In this document: positions 1-12,180 of the stretch, in pieces | Layout: the number at the start of each line of letters is the position of its first letter | Numbering within the stretch: the stretch's first letter is position 1 | NCBI GenBank assembly: GCA_016748015.1 | Contig: JAAOMT010000503.1 | Location: 365,258-429,257 of the forward strand | DNA: 64,000 bases | Source of the DNA: Geosiphon pyriformis | Lineage: Eukaryota; Glomeromycota; Glomeromycetes; Archaeosporales; Geosiphonaceae | Reading direction: 5' to 3' | Program-made: the position numbers and the translations under genes | Notes under the pieces: model-generated | What the model was told of the DNA's origin: nothing | The model's database searches: none | Seen by the model: only the letters and a program-made list of their open reading frames with translations

Positions 1-580
1 AATAAGCTATTCTCAAATCTATGAGTGTTTTACTCTTGTTTTATGGGTCTTTTACCAGTTCCTATGATGTCTGTATCTTAGTGCTTAATCTTTAATCAAT
101 TTAGTAAAACCAAAGAAATAACAAAAAGAAATAAAAAAAAATAAAAAAAAATAAAAAAAATAAACAAAAGCAATTGCAAGTTAGTATCCCATTAATAGCT
201 GTGATCAAGAGCTATTGTTCCAGTATGGTTAAGTATTAATTACTATCAACATGAAGTGTTGATAGTGGAGAGTAGATTTGGATGGTAAATAGTTATTTAT
301 TTGATATTTGTGAATGAAAGATTGCTTAGATCAAATCTAAACTAAGAGGTTTGTCTTTTCTCCTTTTAATACTACCACTATATATACATAATTGATGTTC
401 TATGAGATCGCTCACATTTCTGAGCAATGTGCTATGATTTCTTGAGCAATGCTTATATTGCTGAGCCATGTGCTCTAATTTCTAACATCACTCCATATTG
501 CTAAGCAATGTGCTCACGTGCTAAATACTATTCTCTCATTGGTCTGCTATTTTTTATATCTGTTTTTTTTATAAGTAACA
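1..580 (-). repeat. Partial LTR, same family as LTR element 2
   Basis: This stretch aligns by eye with the LTRs at 49793-50668 and 59089-59762, including the stretch about TTAGTGCTTAA, the run of AAAGAAATAAA and the ATATATACATAATTGATG segment. It ends in ATAAGTAACA at 580, the usual LTR end. The start lies beyond the window edge, so whether it is a solo LTR or the right LTR of a full element cannot be told. Orientation is minus, by comparison with element 2. It carries three units of a 40-41 bp palindromic repeat at about 414, 455 and 495. LINE homology resumes directly at 581, so this LTR landed inside LINE copy A. Confidence 0.85.
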
Positions 581-3500
581 ATAATTACAAACAAAAACAA
601 AGTTCTGAGATTTAAGAATGTTCAAAGAACCAACATTATCCAAAACTAAAGGGCAAGTGGGAGATAGACTTTCACTATTTAGAAATACAACAAAAAGCTC
701 AAACTATTTAGGAACTGGGCCATAGAGGTCCAATCTTTTTTAATGCTTGAAAGTATACCAATCAAAGACAGAACTATGATGATCACAAAGTTGATCCACA
801 AAAGCAATACCATACCACTGGAAAGAAGGGAAAAACCTAAAAAACTGTAACTTGCCCAGAACAACAAACATAAGAACTCCACCATGAAACTAAAAGGGAT
901 TGGCCAGAGAGCCACTCAGGGACAAATTGCAATCAAGAAGAATGCGAACCATGTCTACCAGAAGTTATCAGAAGCACTGACACAAATACACACAGAAAAA
1001 CTCAATGGATGAACAGGATGCCAGCACAGAACTTGCAAGTTATGGGATCTGTGAGAGAACAAATGACCCAAGATGCCACCAAAGTTTGCAAAACTAACAA
1101 AAGAGGCCACTTTGCTCTCTGACTGAACCTGAACAAAAGACTTCAAACCATAGAAGAAAGGGTAATGGATTATATTACTAAGAAAATCAAGAGGTAAGCC
1201 AAATTTGAACTTCAAGCTCTTATAAATCAAAACATTCCACTTGTTACATATACTAATGAGAACAAAGCTAAACTGCATTCTATAACTAACTATAGAATAA
1301 AAAACCACTAATACCAAATATAAGAACTGCTTATCTAAGACAGTTTTTCTCAAGACCAGATTGGTAAAAAAACAAATGTCTGAATTTGCTTTCGCCAAAC
1401 TAGGCTTTGACAGTCCTTCAATTGATAGAAAAATACCCAAATATTGATGAGATTTACCCTTTTTGACAATGGAAATAGGCGAGCCACTGATAGAAAGAAA
1501 AGGAGTGCTAATTCTGCTATTGATAGAAATGGCCACTGTTTTATTGTTATTAATAGAAATATTATTTATCCAAAAAAATTCATTTGCAATATCAAGAATA
1601 TGTTGAGTAGCTGCCTAACTACAACCAATTCAAATTGTATCATCAATAAAAGTGCTAGCAGCAAAAAAAGAAGAGAGCCCAGTCTGGGACTCAGCACAAT
1701 CATTCCTTGAAATAAAATAAAAATTTAACTTATAACTACACATGTTTTTCTGTCTCTTAACTTCACATAGCAGAGGATCATAAAATATACACCACAGAAG
1801 AGGAAAAAAGACCTCCCTTTGGTTCAAACCATTATGTACACAATAACCATCCATTAACCCAAAATCTGTCATCATTCTGTTGGTACAATCTTTATGAATA
1901 CCACCGAAAAACCAAATGAACCTGCTGCACATCTTGATCCTAACCAAACTTTTCTCAAGATATACCCAGCTGACTGAATTATATGCTTTTTACATATCTT
2001 GCAAAACCAGCCAAAGCTTCCAATTTTTTTCCAATGCATCCTCAACCACTGATCCAACTGCAAAAATAGGTGACTGAGTCATCATGCTCTTTAAAACCAA
2101 AAAATTGTTCCCACAAAGAACATCAAATGTGCTGCATGCCAAAAAAATCTTATTAGAGAAAATCTTGGAAAGAATCTTATGAGCTGTTTCAATCAAGGCA
2201 ATAGGACAGATATTTGTTAGAACACCTTCTCACTTATATGGTTTGGGAATTATTGAAACTCATGCCTCCTTCCAAGAACTGAGCACTGACTCATTAGACA
2301 AACAGAAATTCAAAAACACCAAGAACATATTCAAGACTGACTTATTACAATGCTTTCAAAGCTTATTTGACACACCTAAAAGACTGGCAGCTTTGCCATT
2401 AGGCAGATTAAAAACCACATCAACCAATTTATCAAACTCAATCAAACACATGACACCAGAAAAAGCCTTATCAAAAACATATTCCAATGGTTGATATTGG
2501 TAGTACCAGTCACCAGAGATATTGTCTAATACTTCGCACTTCCTAGTCCAATCTTCCATGATCATGTCTAACTTAAATTTAACTAAACCAGGTTCCAGAA
2601 TTAGTTTATTATCAACTACCAGATGATCAAGCATCACTTTACAAAAGAGATGTTTTAGCACATTCCTGATTGTATAACTCTTATTAACCTTGAAGCTCTC
2701 TATCCTTCTATCAATAGCTGATCTGATGTTTGCCTTCTTAGCCCTTAGAGATTCAGCAAGCTTGGCAGCACAATAAAACTTTCTAGCACCAAAGAAAGCA
2801 AAACAGACATGATTAAAGCCAGCATCTGAATTCATAACATCTTAAATAACTGAAGCCTTATTATTGTCCAAAAAAATCCAGCATCTTATAAAAAAATCAA
2901 AATTCACAATACTCTCCTTATGTGAGGCCCTGACAATTCTAGAAACCAAAAGCTCCAACTTGTGAAATCTCAAAGATTCCTTGGTGAAAACATTATTAAA
3001 GCCCTTGAACCATTTCTTCTTAAACACCTCATTAGTTGAGAAAACCATCACTTTGCAAATGGTATCTCACATTGCATTCAAATCTGAAAACCTTGTGGAA
3101 ATAGCAAATTCATTTAAGAACATTGTAGTATTGGCCAATATAGCACCTTTAAAATCGCCTCATTTAGACTTATCAACATCTTTGAAATCAAACTTCCACC
3201 AATTCCTATTTACTTGCTTGTGAAGAGAATTCAATTGCACATCCAAAAATCTACCCAAATCTACTAACACAAAAACAGCCCAATGATCAGTATCAAAAAA
3301 TTCACACATATCAGATACTATGCAATCTACCATAGTATTGACCAAATTTGAGGAAACAAACAAAAAATTAATGGTCTTAGCCATGCTCTGAGAGTTAGCC
3401 CATGTAAATGCTTTAACATAAGAACTACTACCCAAGGAATTGACCAAACCAAGATCCAGATACTTTTTGAAACTAGCACATTTTCAAGAGTCATCTTTAT

Positions 3501-3612
3501 TAAAGTTGTCACCCAAAACCACAAATAAAGATTCATTGACTGCCTTTGCTATCACAGAATTGACATTATTAGTTTAAAAGAAGTGAACAACCAGAGATGC
3601 TCCAGCATAAAG
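581..3612 (-). mobile_element. LINE copy A, 5'-truncated, cut by an LTR
   Basis: This is a non-LTR retrotransposon fragment on the minus strand. It starts in the middle of the endonuclease domain near 3612, a 5' truncation typical of LINE insertion. It runs through RT and the RT C-terminal region, and is cut at 581 by the LTR to its left. RNase H and the 3'UTR are therefore missing here and may lie beyond the LTR, outside the window. It belongs with copies E and G by sequence. Confidence 0.85.
581..3612 (-). pseudogene. LINE ORF2 fragment: endonuclease C-part and reverse transcriptase (copy A)
   Basis: Reading the minus strand, the order is: an EEP endonuclease remnant (LYAGAS near 3600, GD-FN near 3510, FDTDH at 3283-3297); a linker with the VFKKKWFK-like block near 3030; RT with the DDAFS-like, NGKAAS, IALIETAHKILSK and QDM-KAYNS blocks; and the FIDDTI polymerase motif near 1640, which keeps both Asp residues. 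The RT C-terminal block follows (SIEGLSKPSLAKA near 1400). Several in-frame stops and frame changes break it, including TAA at the Trp of QDM-W-KAYNS near 1993. A small hydrophobic reading frame at 679-915 is this same ORF2 tail and not a membrane protein. It is non-functional. Confidence 0.85.
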
Positions 3613-3976
3613 CTCCAATGAATTTTAAAAAAAAAACAATTATTTTTTATAATTATAATAAATTTTTATTATTAAAAATTAAACTAATTAATTATATAAT
3701 ATTTAACTTAATATTAAATATTTAAAGCTTTTAAAAAACCATTATTTTAATAAATTTTTTTATTAAAAAAAAAATTTTAATTGTTATTAAATTAATAAAT
3801 AAATTATTTATATTTTATCTTAAAATTAATAATTTTTTACTTAAATTTTTAATAATTCTTTTAAAAATACCAATATTTTTTTTATAATAAAAAGATTAAA
3901 AAAACAATTGTTTTTGCATAAAGCTTTATATTAATAAAATAATTTATAAAAAAATAAGTTATTAACTTAAATTATA
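3613..3976. other. AT-rich spacer
   Basis: Almost pure A+T between the 5' end of copy A (minus) and the 5' end of copy B (plus). I see no coding signal, hairpin or tandem repeat I could defend. Confidence 0.6.
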
Positions 3977-4958
3977 AAAAATCTTTCTTTTATTAATCTT
4001 TTGACTGTGATAAGAACAAAATTTTTTTTTGAGAATATAACTTTTCTTTTCTCTTTTTTTCTTTGTCCCCATTAATTATTTTCTCAATTATACTTATTTT
4101 TATTGTGATAAAACTGACAAGCATGTCTGTTGGTGTTTCTGATTTTGGTATAACTGATTTAGAAACCTGTTTGAATGCCAAGAAAAAATGTGTAAACACT
4201 ATCTACTTCTGTAGTACTTCTTACAAAAAACCAAAAAAGTCTGTAGTTAGTAATATGGTTGACTTATTTGCTGGTTTTTTAAGTTTGGAAAATGTTGATA
4301 GTGCTGGTATTGAACCTATGGTATTTTGGAGAAACAATATTAGCAGTGTTGTAAGTAATATTAATGATTTGTTAAATATTAATAATATAAAAAACACAGT
4401 TGTGGAAAAAACAAGCTATGCTGATTTGAATGTTTTAGCAAATAATGAAAATATGGATGAAACCATGCCAAAAAAAACTCACACTCAAATATATATGCTT
4501 GGTCATCTTTTGAAAGCATTTTTGTTTATAGACATGAATGATAATAACAATATTTTGGCTCTCCTGTTCCCTAAGTTTGTTGGCACTAATTAGCTACTGT
4601 TGATCAAGTCACATAGACTTGAAAGATGAATTTTTAAGCTTGTTAAATTGTTTGCTTTGAATGTTGAATTGTTTGCTGTGCTTAACAAAACTATTAATAA
4701 TAAGTTATTGTATATGAAAAAAAAATTTTATCAAGTAGATGGTTTTAGGGAAGCCTCTATTTCTTTGAAACTTCTTGGCATTATTAGAATTACTTTTACT
4801 TCTAAATTTAATTTAGGTAAAGCAAAAGAAATGTTTGTTAATAAGAAAATCTTAGTTAATAATGATGTAAGCAAACCAAACAGTCATATAAATTGGGAGA
4901 TAATTGTTAAGAAAATTCTAGTTGATCTTCTTAAATCAGTAGTAGAATTAATATTTAC

Positions 4959-5854
4959 TGTTACAAGTAATTATTTGAAGTCTCAAATCAAATAACAAAC
5001 TCATAACTTGGTACTTAATAGCTAGTATGATGGTGATATCTGAAGGTTTTGATGATTTAAAGGTTTTGGTTGAGTTTTTTGTATAATGGACAAAGATTTA
5101 CTGATTGTGTTTTAGTAGCCTCTCAGAATTACAATTCTATCAAATTTCTTTCTCAGTATAATGGCTAGTAATCCTTTTAGTAAGCTATCCTCAATTCTAT
5201 TCTTGTTTCATAGATTTTTTACCAGTCCCTATGACATCTGTAACTTAGCACTTAATCTTTAATCAATTAGTAAACAATACAGAAACAACAAAAGAAATAA
5301 AATAAAGAAATTAAAGAAATTAAGCCAAGACAAAAACAATTAGTATTCCATCAATAACTGTGATTAAGAGCTATTGTTCCAGTGTAATTAAGTATTGGCA
5401 GTTATTAACATAAAGTATTGATGGTTAGAATTTGATGAATATTTTTCAATTCAATAATAACAACATAAATTGAATATAGATAAGTATTTTATTGATAATT
5501 TGATGATTTCACTTTAGTGAATATGAACTATTCTTAAAGTGATTAGGGAATAAATAAAAAGAGAAGTCCAAATTAAGAGATCTGTTTTTTTTGCTCTTAA
5601 TGCTACTGCTATATATACATATTTAAAATTCCTTAATTCTTTAATTCTTTATATCAGGAATCTTGGAATTTTTAGAATTCTGTAATTTTTTGAGAAAAAT
5701 CCTGAAATTTTGAAATTCTGTAATTCTTTATATGAGAATTCTGTAATTTCTAAAATTCTGTAATTTTTCTAAAAAAAATCTTAAAATTCCATATTTTACT
5801 ATATCTATTTCTGATTGGCTATATTACTATAATTTCTATATTTTATGAGTAATA
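4959..5854 (-). repeat. Solo LTR inserted in LINE ORF1
   Basis: It begins TGTTACAAGTAATTATTTG and ends ATGAGTAATA (an altered GTAACA). The left part aligns with the LTR of element 2 (49793 onward), while the U3 part differs, so it is a related subfamily. Flanks are TTAC (4955-4958) and TTGC (5855-5858), a 4-bp target duplication with one difference. Joining the flanks restores an open reading frame that reads IFTKFGK, as in the other LINE copies. No internal LTR-element sequence is present, so it arose by LTR-LTR recombination. Confidence 0.85.
5676..5765. repeat. Four copies of a 12-mer in the U3 part of the solo LTR
   Basis: AATTCTGTAATT occurs at 5676, 5714, 5737 and 5754. The array takes the same position near the LTR end as the unrelated repeat arrays in the other LTR families. 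Confidence 0.7.
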
Positions 5855-6944
5855 TTGCCAAATTTGGTAAGGTGGTTTCAGTCAAAATACAGTTGATTAG
5901 TCTTTGACAAAAGATTATAATGAAATTTGAGTCATTAAATGTTATTAGTTTGGTTGTTTCTAAGTAGTTAATTTTTATGAAAAAAGACTTTATATATGTA
6001 ACTTTGATAATTAATAATAAGCAGTTGTGAATTTTAAGAAATTAGCATCAGACTTTATTATATACCTTGTTAGTAAGCACTAATGTCCATGATCTTTCTA
6101 GTTTGCTGGAATTATATGATAAGAAAACATGCTTTATTGGCCATAATTTAAGTTTATATGTATGTAACAAATGTGCAGTAATTTGTTTTGCTAATAAGAC
6201 ATTCAAATTGGCTGCTGTTGATTCTTTGCTGGTTTTTAAGAATGTGAATTTGTGCTAAACTGGTCTTTTTCTGATCTGTTGTATTGAGTGTAAACAATTT
6301 GGTCATATTTCTAATAGGTGTTTAATTGGTGAAAATTTGGGCAGCTACAGAAAAAAAACTATCAATTCTTAGGATTATGTTTACTTGGTAAATATATATA
6401 TATAAAAAAGGCTCCTATTATCTACCCAGTTTCTTTTGGTAACAAGATATGGGCTCAAGTAGTCTCACTTATTGCTTTCTCTAATAATGCTAATTCTAGT
6501 TTTGGTCTTCATCTTTTTGTTTTTAGTGGCTCAAATGGGAAAAAAAGTGTATTGATTGTCAAAAATAGTTCATTAATTACTAATCATTTGGCTTTCTTAG
6601 AGCATTTTTTGGAGCTTTTGGAAAATCAGATTTCTGGCATAGTGTACAAACTCAGCAGCATAGAATTGGCACTTTTGGCTCCTCTTTTTTCTTTTCATGA
6701 TCTGGTTATGTTATTGGTTGTCAAGTTTAGATATAGTCTTAGATGGTTCTAAGTTGTTGTTTTCATCTCCTTGTTTTATTTTCTCTAGTGTTTCAGATTT
6801 GAATCCAAATAGTTCAAAAGTTTTGACTACTAAAATAGGCTGTTTAAAGTTAAAATTGGTAACTCTCAAGATTTCTGTTGATTCAATTCTGGCAAAGTTG
6901 GATCAGTTGTGTGCCAGCCCAGTTTTTTTTGTAATTATTTCTCA

Positions 6945-6948
6945 ATGA
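6945..6948 (+). promoter_or_regulatory. ORF1/ORF2 ATGA overlap (copy B)
   Basis: The ORF1 stop TGA and the ORF2 start ATG share two bases in CTCAATGAATAA. The same arrangement is seen in copies E, D and G, and mutated in F. Confidence 0.7.
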
Positions 6949-9900
6949 ATAAATTGGTCTGAAAAATAGCTATATGTAATGTTCAGAGTATCAATATTCT
7001 TGTCAAGTAAAAAGATGTTATTTGTTAGCATAAAGATTTAGAAAATATGATTTCAATTATTACAGAAATAAAATTAAGGTCTAACATCAGACCATAAATT
7101 ATAAATAAGTTTAATGGAGTTAGAATCTTCTTATCAAGTTTAAACAAAAAGTTCTTTGGTGTTGAGAAGGCAATTATTATAAACAGTTCTTTTGTGCATC
7201 ATGTTTTTAAGATTAAAAAAGTTTCCAATTAAGTTATTTTAGTATGACTTCTTTTTAAGGACAAGTTTTCTGTTTCAATTCTGAATTTATATGCTGATGC
7301 TTTTGTTGAAATTAGATTTAGTTTGGCTTCAGAAATCAACTTTTTTATAGTTAAAACAGTCAACTCCAACAGTTTTGTGGTCTTAGATAAGAATTTTGAT
7401 AAGGATGAATCTAAAAAAAGTGCAAGTTTCAGGTTTTGTTTAAATTTGAGTCTAGTCAATTTATTTAATAAATGTCTTTTAGCTAAGATCTTTACTTAAA
7501 GCAATTTGAAAGATGTTAAAAAAATTATTGATTATATTTTGGTAAGTAGGAGGCTGTTATTTGCTATTGTAAACTTTGAAGTCAATTTCACATTTGAGTT
7601 TTTTGATACTAATCACAAGACTGTCTCAGTTTTAATTGGTTTGAGTAGTCTTTTGGATGTTTAATTGAATAGTATGCACAAGCAAGCCAATAAAAACCAC
7701 TGGAAATTCAGAATAAAAGACATAAATAAAGTCAAGTTGGCTTGTTTTAAGGAGTGCTCTTTTAATCAATTGTTAACTTTGGTCAATATATTTATGAAAA
7801 TAAAGACTGCTGGAGATTTAGATTTAATGTGAGAAGTGTTGAGAAAGATAGTAGTGGATTTAGCTAATGAAGTTTTCTTTAGACATTGGTTCAGTGTTTT
7901 TGATTGCTTAAGAAACAAATATTTATCAAGATTTTTCAAGTTGAAATTACTGGCTATTAAGGTGGTTAAAGCTCTAAGATTAGAAGATATGCTTAAAACT
8001 AATTCTCTGATCTATGTTTGGTTAATTGCTAACAAGAATAAGGCTTTGAAAGTGCAAAGCATAATTCAAAATAGTGCCAAATTGATGGATATTTTCAGCT
8101 GTTTGGCTAGAATATAAAAAAATTATTACAAATTCAAAATATATGATTTTAAGGCTTTTAAAAAAGCAGCTGTCAAATACACTATTGAGAAAAAAATAAA
8201 GAACTTCAATTTAGACAAAGGTTATATAATTAAGAACATATTGGAAAAGTTCTTTCAAAAAATGGTACTGAATTATTTGATTATTGATAAAAAGTTGATT
8301 CTAGAACCTAAGAATATTATAATTAAGGTTGATATTATTATAAAAGGATGAACCAAAAAACAGATGATTCTTGGTTTTTTATCTGGACATTGGGCCAATT
8401 AATATGTTTTCTTGAGTTATATAGATGATAATGCATTCTTAGGTGTTATAGACATTATTAATTTTAAGAATTTGGTGTGAATGGTCAAAGATTTGCTTGA
8501 TAAAAAAACTGCTGGACTTAGTAATATTCTTAATAAATTGTGGAAACATAATAGTGAGAATGTTCTTGAATGTTTTTTGGATCTTTTGAATAAGTATTTG
8601 ATTTTGGGTAGAGTTTCAACTTTGTGGAAAAGAGTGTAGGTTTTGATAATATCTAAGTTTTATGAGTGGAATGGAATTTTAACAAATATTCATTCTATTG
8701 CTCTAATTGAGATGGCCAGAAAGATTCTTTCTAAGATTCTTTCTAACTGAATTTCTTTTGTTTGTAACTAATTTGGTGTGTTTTATGGGGACAACTTCTC
8801 TGTCTTAAGAAGTATTTTGACACAGTTGTCTATTTTTACTATTGGGTTTGTAATTAAAAATACTTTGAAAAAGAATAGAAAAGTTTGGTTGGTTTTGCAG
8901 GATATGTGAAAGACATATAATTCTGTTGGTTAAACTTAGTTGAAGACTAATTTGGGGCATATTAAGATATGAAATAAGTTTATTAGTTTTTTTGGCTCTA
9001 TTTATAGGGGTAGAATAAATAGAATAATAATAAATTTTGGTCTTTTTAATGGTTATTAGGTGGATAATGACTTGAATTAGGATAAAATGTTTTCCCCTTT
9101 TCTTTGGAGAATCTTTTATGACTCTTTTTTGTGTGAGATAAAAAGACATGAACATTTGTGTAGATACTATATTGACATTAGGTTTGTAAAATTAAGGCCA
9201 AAGAAAAAAAAACTTTTTTTTTTGCAGTTGGTGCTTTCATTAATAATACTATCTAGATAGAAAATAATTAGGCTTCTACACAATATATATTGAACATTGC
9301 CAGTAAATTTTTTTCAATAAATAATATTTTAATCAACAATAATAAAACCATGGCTATTTCTATTAACTGTAGGATCAAAAATGCTGTTTTAAGAATCTGT
9401 GGTTTATTGATTTTGATTGTTAATAGGAGAGAATCACATAAGTACTTGGAGATTTTTTTGTCAACTAATAATCTGTTTAAGTCTAGCTTGGTTAAGACTT
9501 ATTCTGATGTTAGATTTTTCTCTAATATGGTGTTAAGAAAAACAGTTACAGACAAACAGTTCTCATATTTGGTTTTAGCAGTTTTACAGTCTATTGTTGA
9601 CTACTGGTCTCAATTTAATTTTGTTTCATCCAGTATTTATTATAAATAGAATACTACAGTATGATTAAAAAAAATTTTAAGTTGAAGACCAATTTGCTAA
9701 AAAACTTTCTCAATAAAGTTCTTTACCATCTGTGTCTGAATTATTTGAAGCCTTTCAAACAAGTTTAGACTGAAGAGAAATTGGTCTTTTTGGTCATGTT
9801 TTTCAATTTCTCAGGTATTTTTGGCTATTTATTTAATCACAGGTTTTTGGATTTACAAGTTTTGAGATGGGCTTTTTTGAATCTTCTGTAGTTTTTTGTT

Positions 9901-11624
9901 AAACTGTGTGTTAACTCAATAAACAATTTTTTGGCTAGAATAATGAGAATTCTTTTGCTTAATGAGATGTTTATTACAAACAATCTTTCCAATACATTCT
10001 ACAATTCAGGGAAATTTTTAATGTCAAACATTCTAGGTAGAACTTTGTACTATAATTTAGTGTACTTTTTAAGGCAATTTGGTGCCATATTTGGTAACAA
10101 ACTTTTGGACAAAAAAAGTAATATAATAGATTGGAAGATCTTTTAGCATTAAAAGAGATTGGATTCCAAAAATCCAGTGTTTTGTTGGTTTAATCTGGCT
10201 TCAAAATTTTTGCATAATAAAAGTATATTGAATGTGGTCTTTTTAGAGGTTAATAATAGTTTGAATGTGAATGTTTTGGAATTTGCTGGGTTTTTTAAAG
10301 TGCATAAAAGTTTGTTTAAAGTCTGGTTAGATACTATTAACATATACATAAATAATTTACTAAGGAACTTGGGCTTGGTTGAGATTACTGGTGGGACTAC
10401 AGCATATTTTCTAGCTGTGAATTTGGGTGTTAATGTTATGGTTCATGGACTTTTGTCTTTTATAATAACTGAATTGCAGACTGTGGCTTTATTCTTAGAG
10501 TGCATTCTATTTTCTTGTACAATAATAGTTTATCTAGATAGTCAGACTATTATCAATGCATGTGTCTCTAAAGTTGGGTCCACTAGATTTGATTTTCACA
10601 ATCAGTGCTGAATAGAAAGGAGACATATTGCCAATTTAATAAAATTTAAGAATTTTTCAGTTTAGTGGATTAAAATTAAAGATCATTTAAGTATTCCTAA
10701 TAATATTAAGACTGACTTTATGACTAAAGTGGCTGCTTCTTTTTTTTTTTTACTGCTGTTTAAAATAAGGGAGTATTTCATTATGGCTAAAGACACAGCT
10801 GTATCTGGTAATACTCATCATTTTGTTTGTGATATTTATAGATTAATTAATTATACTTGATAAGAGACTGGTTCTGATCATAATGTAATTTTTAGCATCT
10901 TAATTAAGGAAGTAATTGGTTGTCTACAGTACAGATTTAATATTCTGATTTTCATATGCTGTCTGAATTTACTAGCAAGAAGTCTGCCAATATGTATACC
11001 TATTTTATAAAAGTTTTGCATAGAAGATTGCTAGTGACAGTTAGAAAAAAGTTGTATGACAAATTATATACTGGGGTTTTGTGTTTGTTTTGTGAAGAAA
11101 CTGAATTGCCAGATTATGTCTTTACTTGTGTTAATAATGCTAATATTCAAAGGGAAATTTTGTTAGATGCTTCTAATGTTTGGATTTTGTCAATTGAACT
11201 TTTTGGTTCTTTTTCTGTAGTCTTGGAAACTCTTTCAAAATGTTTATCAGATATAAGATTGTATACTATAATTTGTAAAAGCTTTGTGTTGAAGACATAA
11301 TACAATAAGACTAATATAATTCTTAAGGATAAAAAAAAGACTATTGCTGCAGTAATTAGTTTCATAAGACATCTAGTAAAAGAGCATTATTCCAAAGTTT
11401 GGTTTGCAAGATATAGATATAAAGTAGATATAGAAAAGACTGGTCTGATAAGAAATAGTGGTTTGGTATCTGGTTTATCTTATGAATTGACTAGAAGCTT
11501 GTCAAATAAGATGGTCTATTTGCTTGGCATTATTGAGTCTTTTGTTATTAACTTTAATAAGTATATGCTGTGTTTGTTTTTTTCTGATTTGAATGACTGT
11601 ATTAGTGTTTATATAAGTGTATAG
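6945..11624 (+). pseudogene. LINE ORF2: endonuclease, RT, RNase H (copy B)
   Basis: This is a full-length ORF2 remnant. The endonuclease begins at ATG 6945 (CNVQSINI, EIKLR, FFDTNHKTV near 7598). RT shows AGLSNI, IALIEMARKILSKILSN, QDM-KTYNSVG and GDNFSVL. The polymerase motif that should read FVDD is FINN at 9239-9247, so both catalytic Asp codons went GAT to AAT. RNase H is recognisable at about 10330-10760, and its first Asp is also replaced (YINNLLRN for FMDGSLRN). The C-terminal zinc motif CLFCEETELPDYVFTC lies near 11080. Many stops replace Trp codons (TAG, TGA, TAA). The reading order matches copy D throughout. Confidence 0.85.
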
Positions 11625-11655
11625 TATTGTTTTGTCTGGTCTGAATGGCTAATCA

Positions 11656-11672
11656 CATGTAGTAAATACATG
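11656..11672 (+). promoter_or_regulatory. 3'UTR stem-loop (copy B)
   Basis: CATGTA, loop GTAAA, TACATG: six Watson-Crick pairs, 32 nt after the ORF2 stop. Copies C, D, E and G have a counterpart with different bases. Confidence 0.65.
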
Positions 11673-11760
11673 AGTCACATTTAGTTAGAATTATTTGGTC
11701 TGATTTTGTATAGTAAATAGTAATTGGGCTTCATTTATTAATCATTTAATAATAATAAAA

Positions 11761-12180
11761 ATCTTAAAAATCTTAAAAATCTGAATAAAAAAATAAAAAA
11801 TCTTATATTTTAATATTTAAAATAATGTTAACAATTAAAAAAATTTTTAAAATACCAATTTTAATAATAAAATTTTTATAAAAACCAAAAATAATAATAA
11901 TATATTTAATGATTAAATAAAATCAGAAAACTAAAAAATAAAACAAATATAATTATATATTTGAAAAATTTGTTTACAATTTTAAAAACAATATAATTAA
12001 ATAAAAGAATTTATTAACTTAGTTTTAATATATATTATTTAAAATAAAAGAATTTAAATATTATTTTTTAATTAATTAGTAAGCCAAAACAATATTTAAA
12101 AATACATATAATTTAAAATAAACAATAAATTTTAACTAAATGTTAAAAACTTTATTAAAAATATTAAAATATTAAAATAG
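11761..12180. other. AT-rich spacer
   Basis: Follows the tail of copy B, which shows a short AAATCTTA repetition at about 11756-11785. The rest is nearly all A+T. Part of it may be a further eroded upstream portion of copy C, but I cannot align it safely. Confidence 0.5.

Larger units (their letters stand above)
4108..6948 (+). pseudogene. LINE ORF1 (RRM plus CCHC), interrupted by a solo LTR (copy B)
   Basis: This is the nucleic-acid binding ORF1 protein of the LINE. The codon matching the D start ATG is ATA at 4108, so initiation is lost. An N-terminal region with a conserved ET-SYADLN block is readable to 4593, where a Trp codon has become TAG. The stretch 4648-4958 leads into the RRM-like domain, which the LTR at 4959-5854 interrupts. 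It resumes at 5855 with KFGKVVSVK. An intact zinc knuckle (CIECKQFGHISNRC, CX2CX4HX4C) lies near 6283-6324. The C-terminal region matches the D and G type. The stop TGA at 6946 overlaps the ORF2 ATG. Confidence 0.82.
3977..11760 (+). mobile_element. LINE copy B, full-length but heavily decayed
   Basis: It starts with the same 5' leader as D and F (AAAATCTTTCTTTTATTAATC), reads through ORF1 and ORF2, and ends with the family 3'UTR and an AATAATAATAAAAA tail. A solo LTR sits inside ORF1. Removing it leaves a normal-length element. Base composition is much more AT-rich than copy D over the same domains, so this is an older or more strongly mutated copy. It matches D, not E or G, in ORF2. Confidence 0.85.

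Noticed and set aside
679-915. Small hydrophobic minus-strand protein
   Set aside because: It is in line with LINE copy A ORF2 and matches copy E near 19860-20025 at DNA level; the hydrophobic look comes from T-rich codons.
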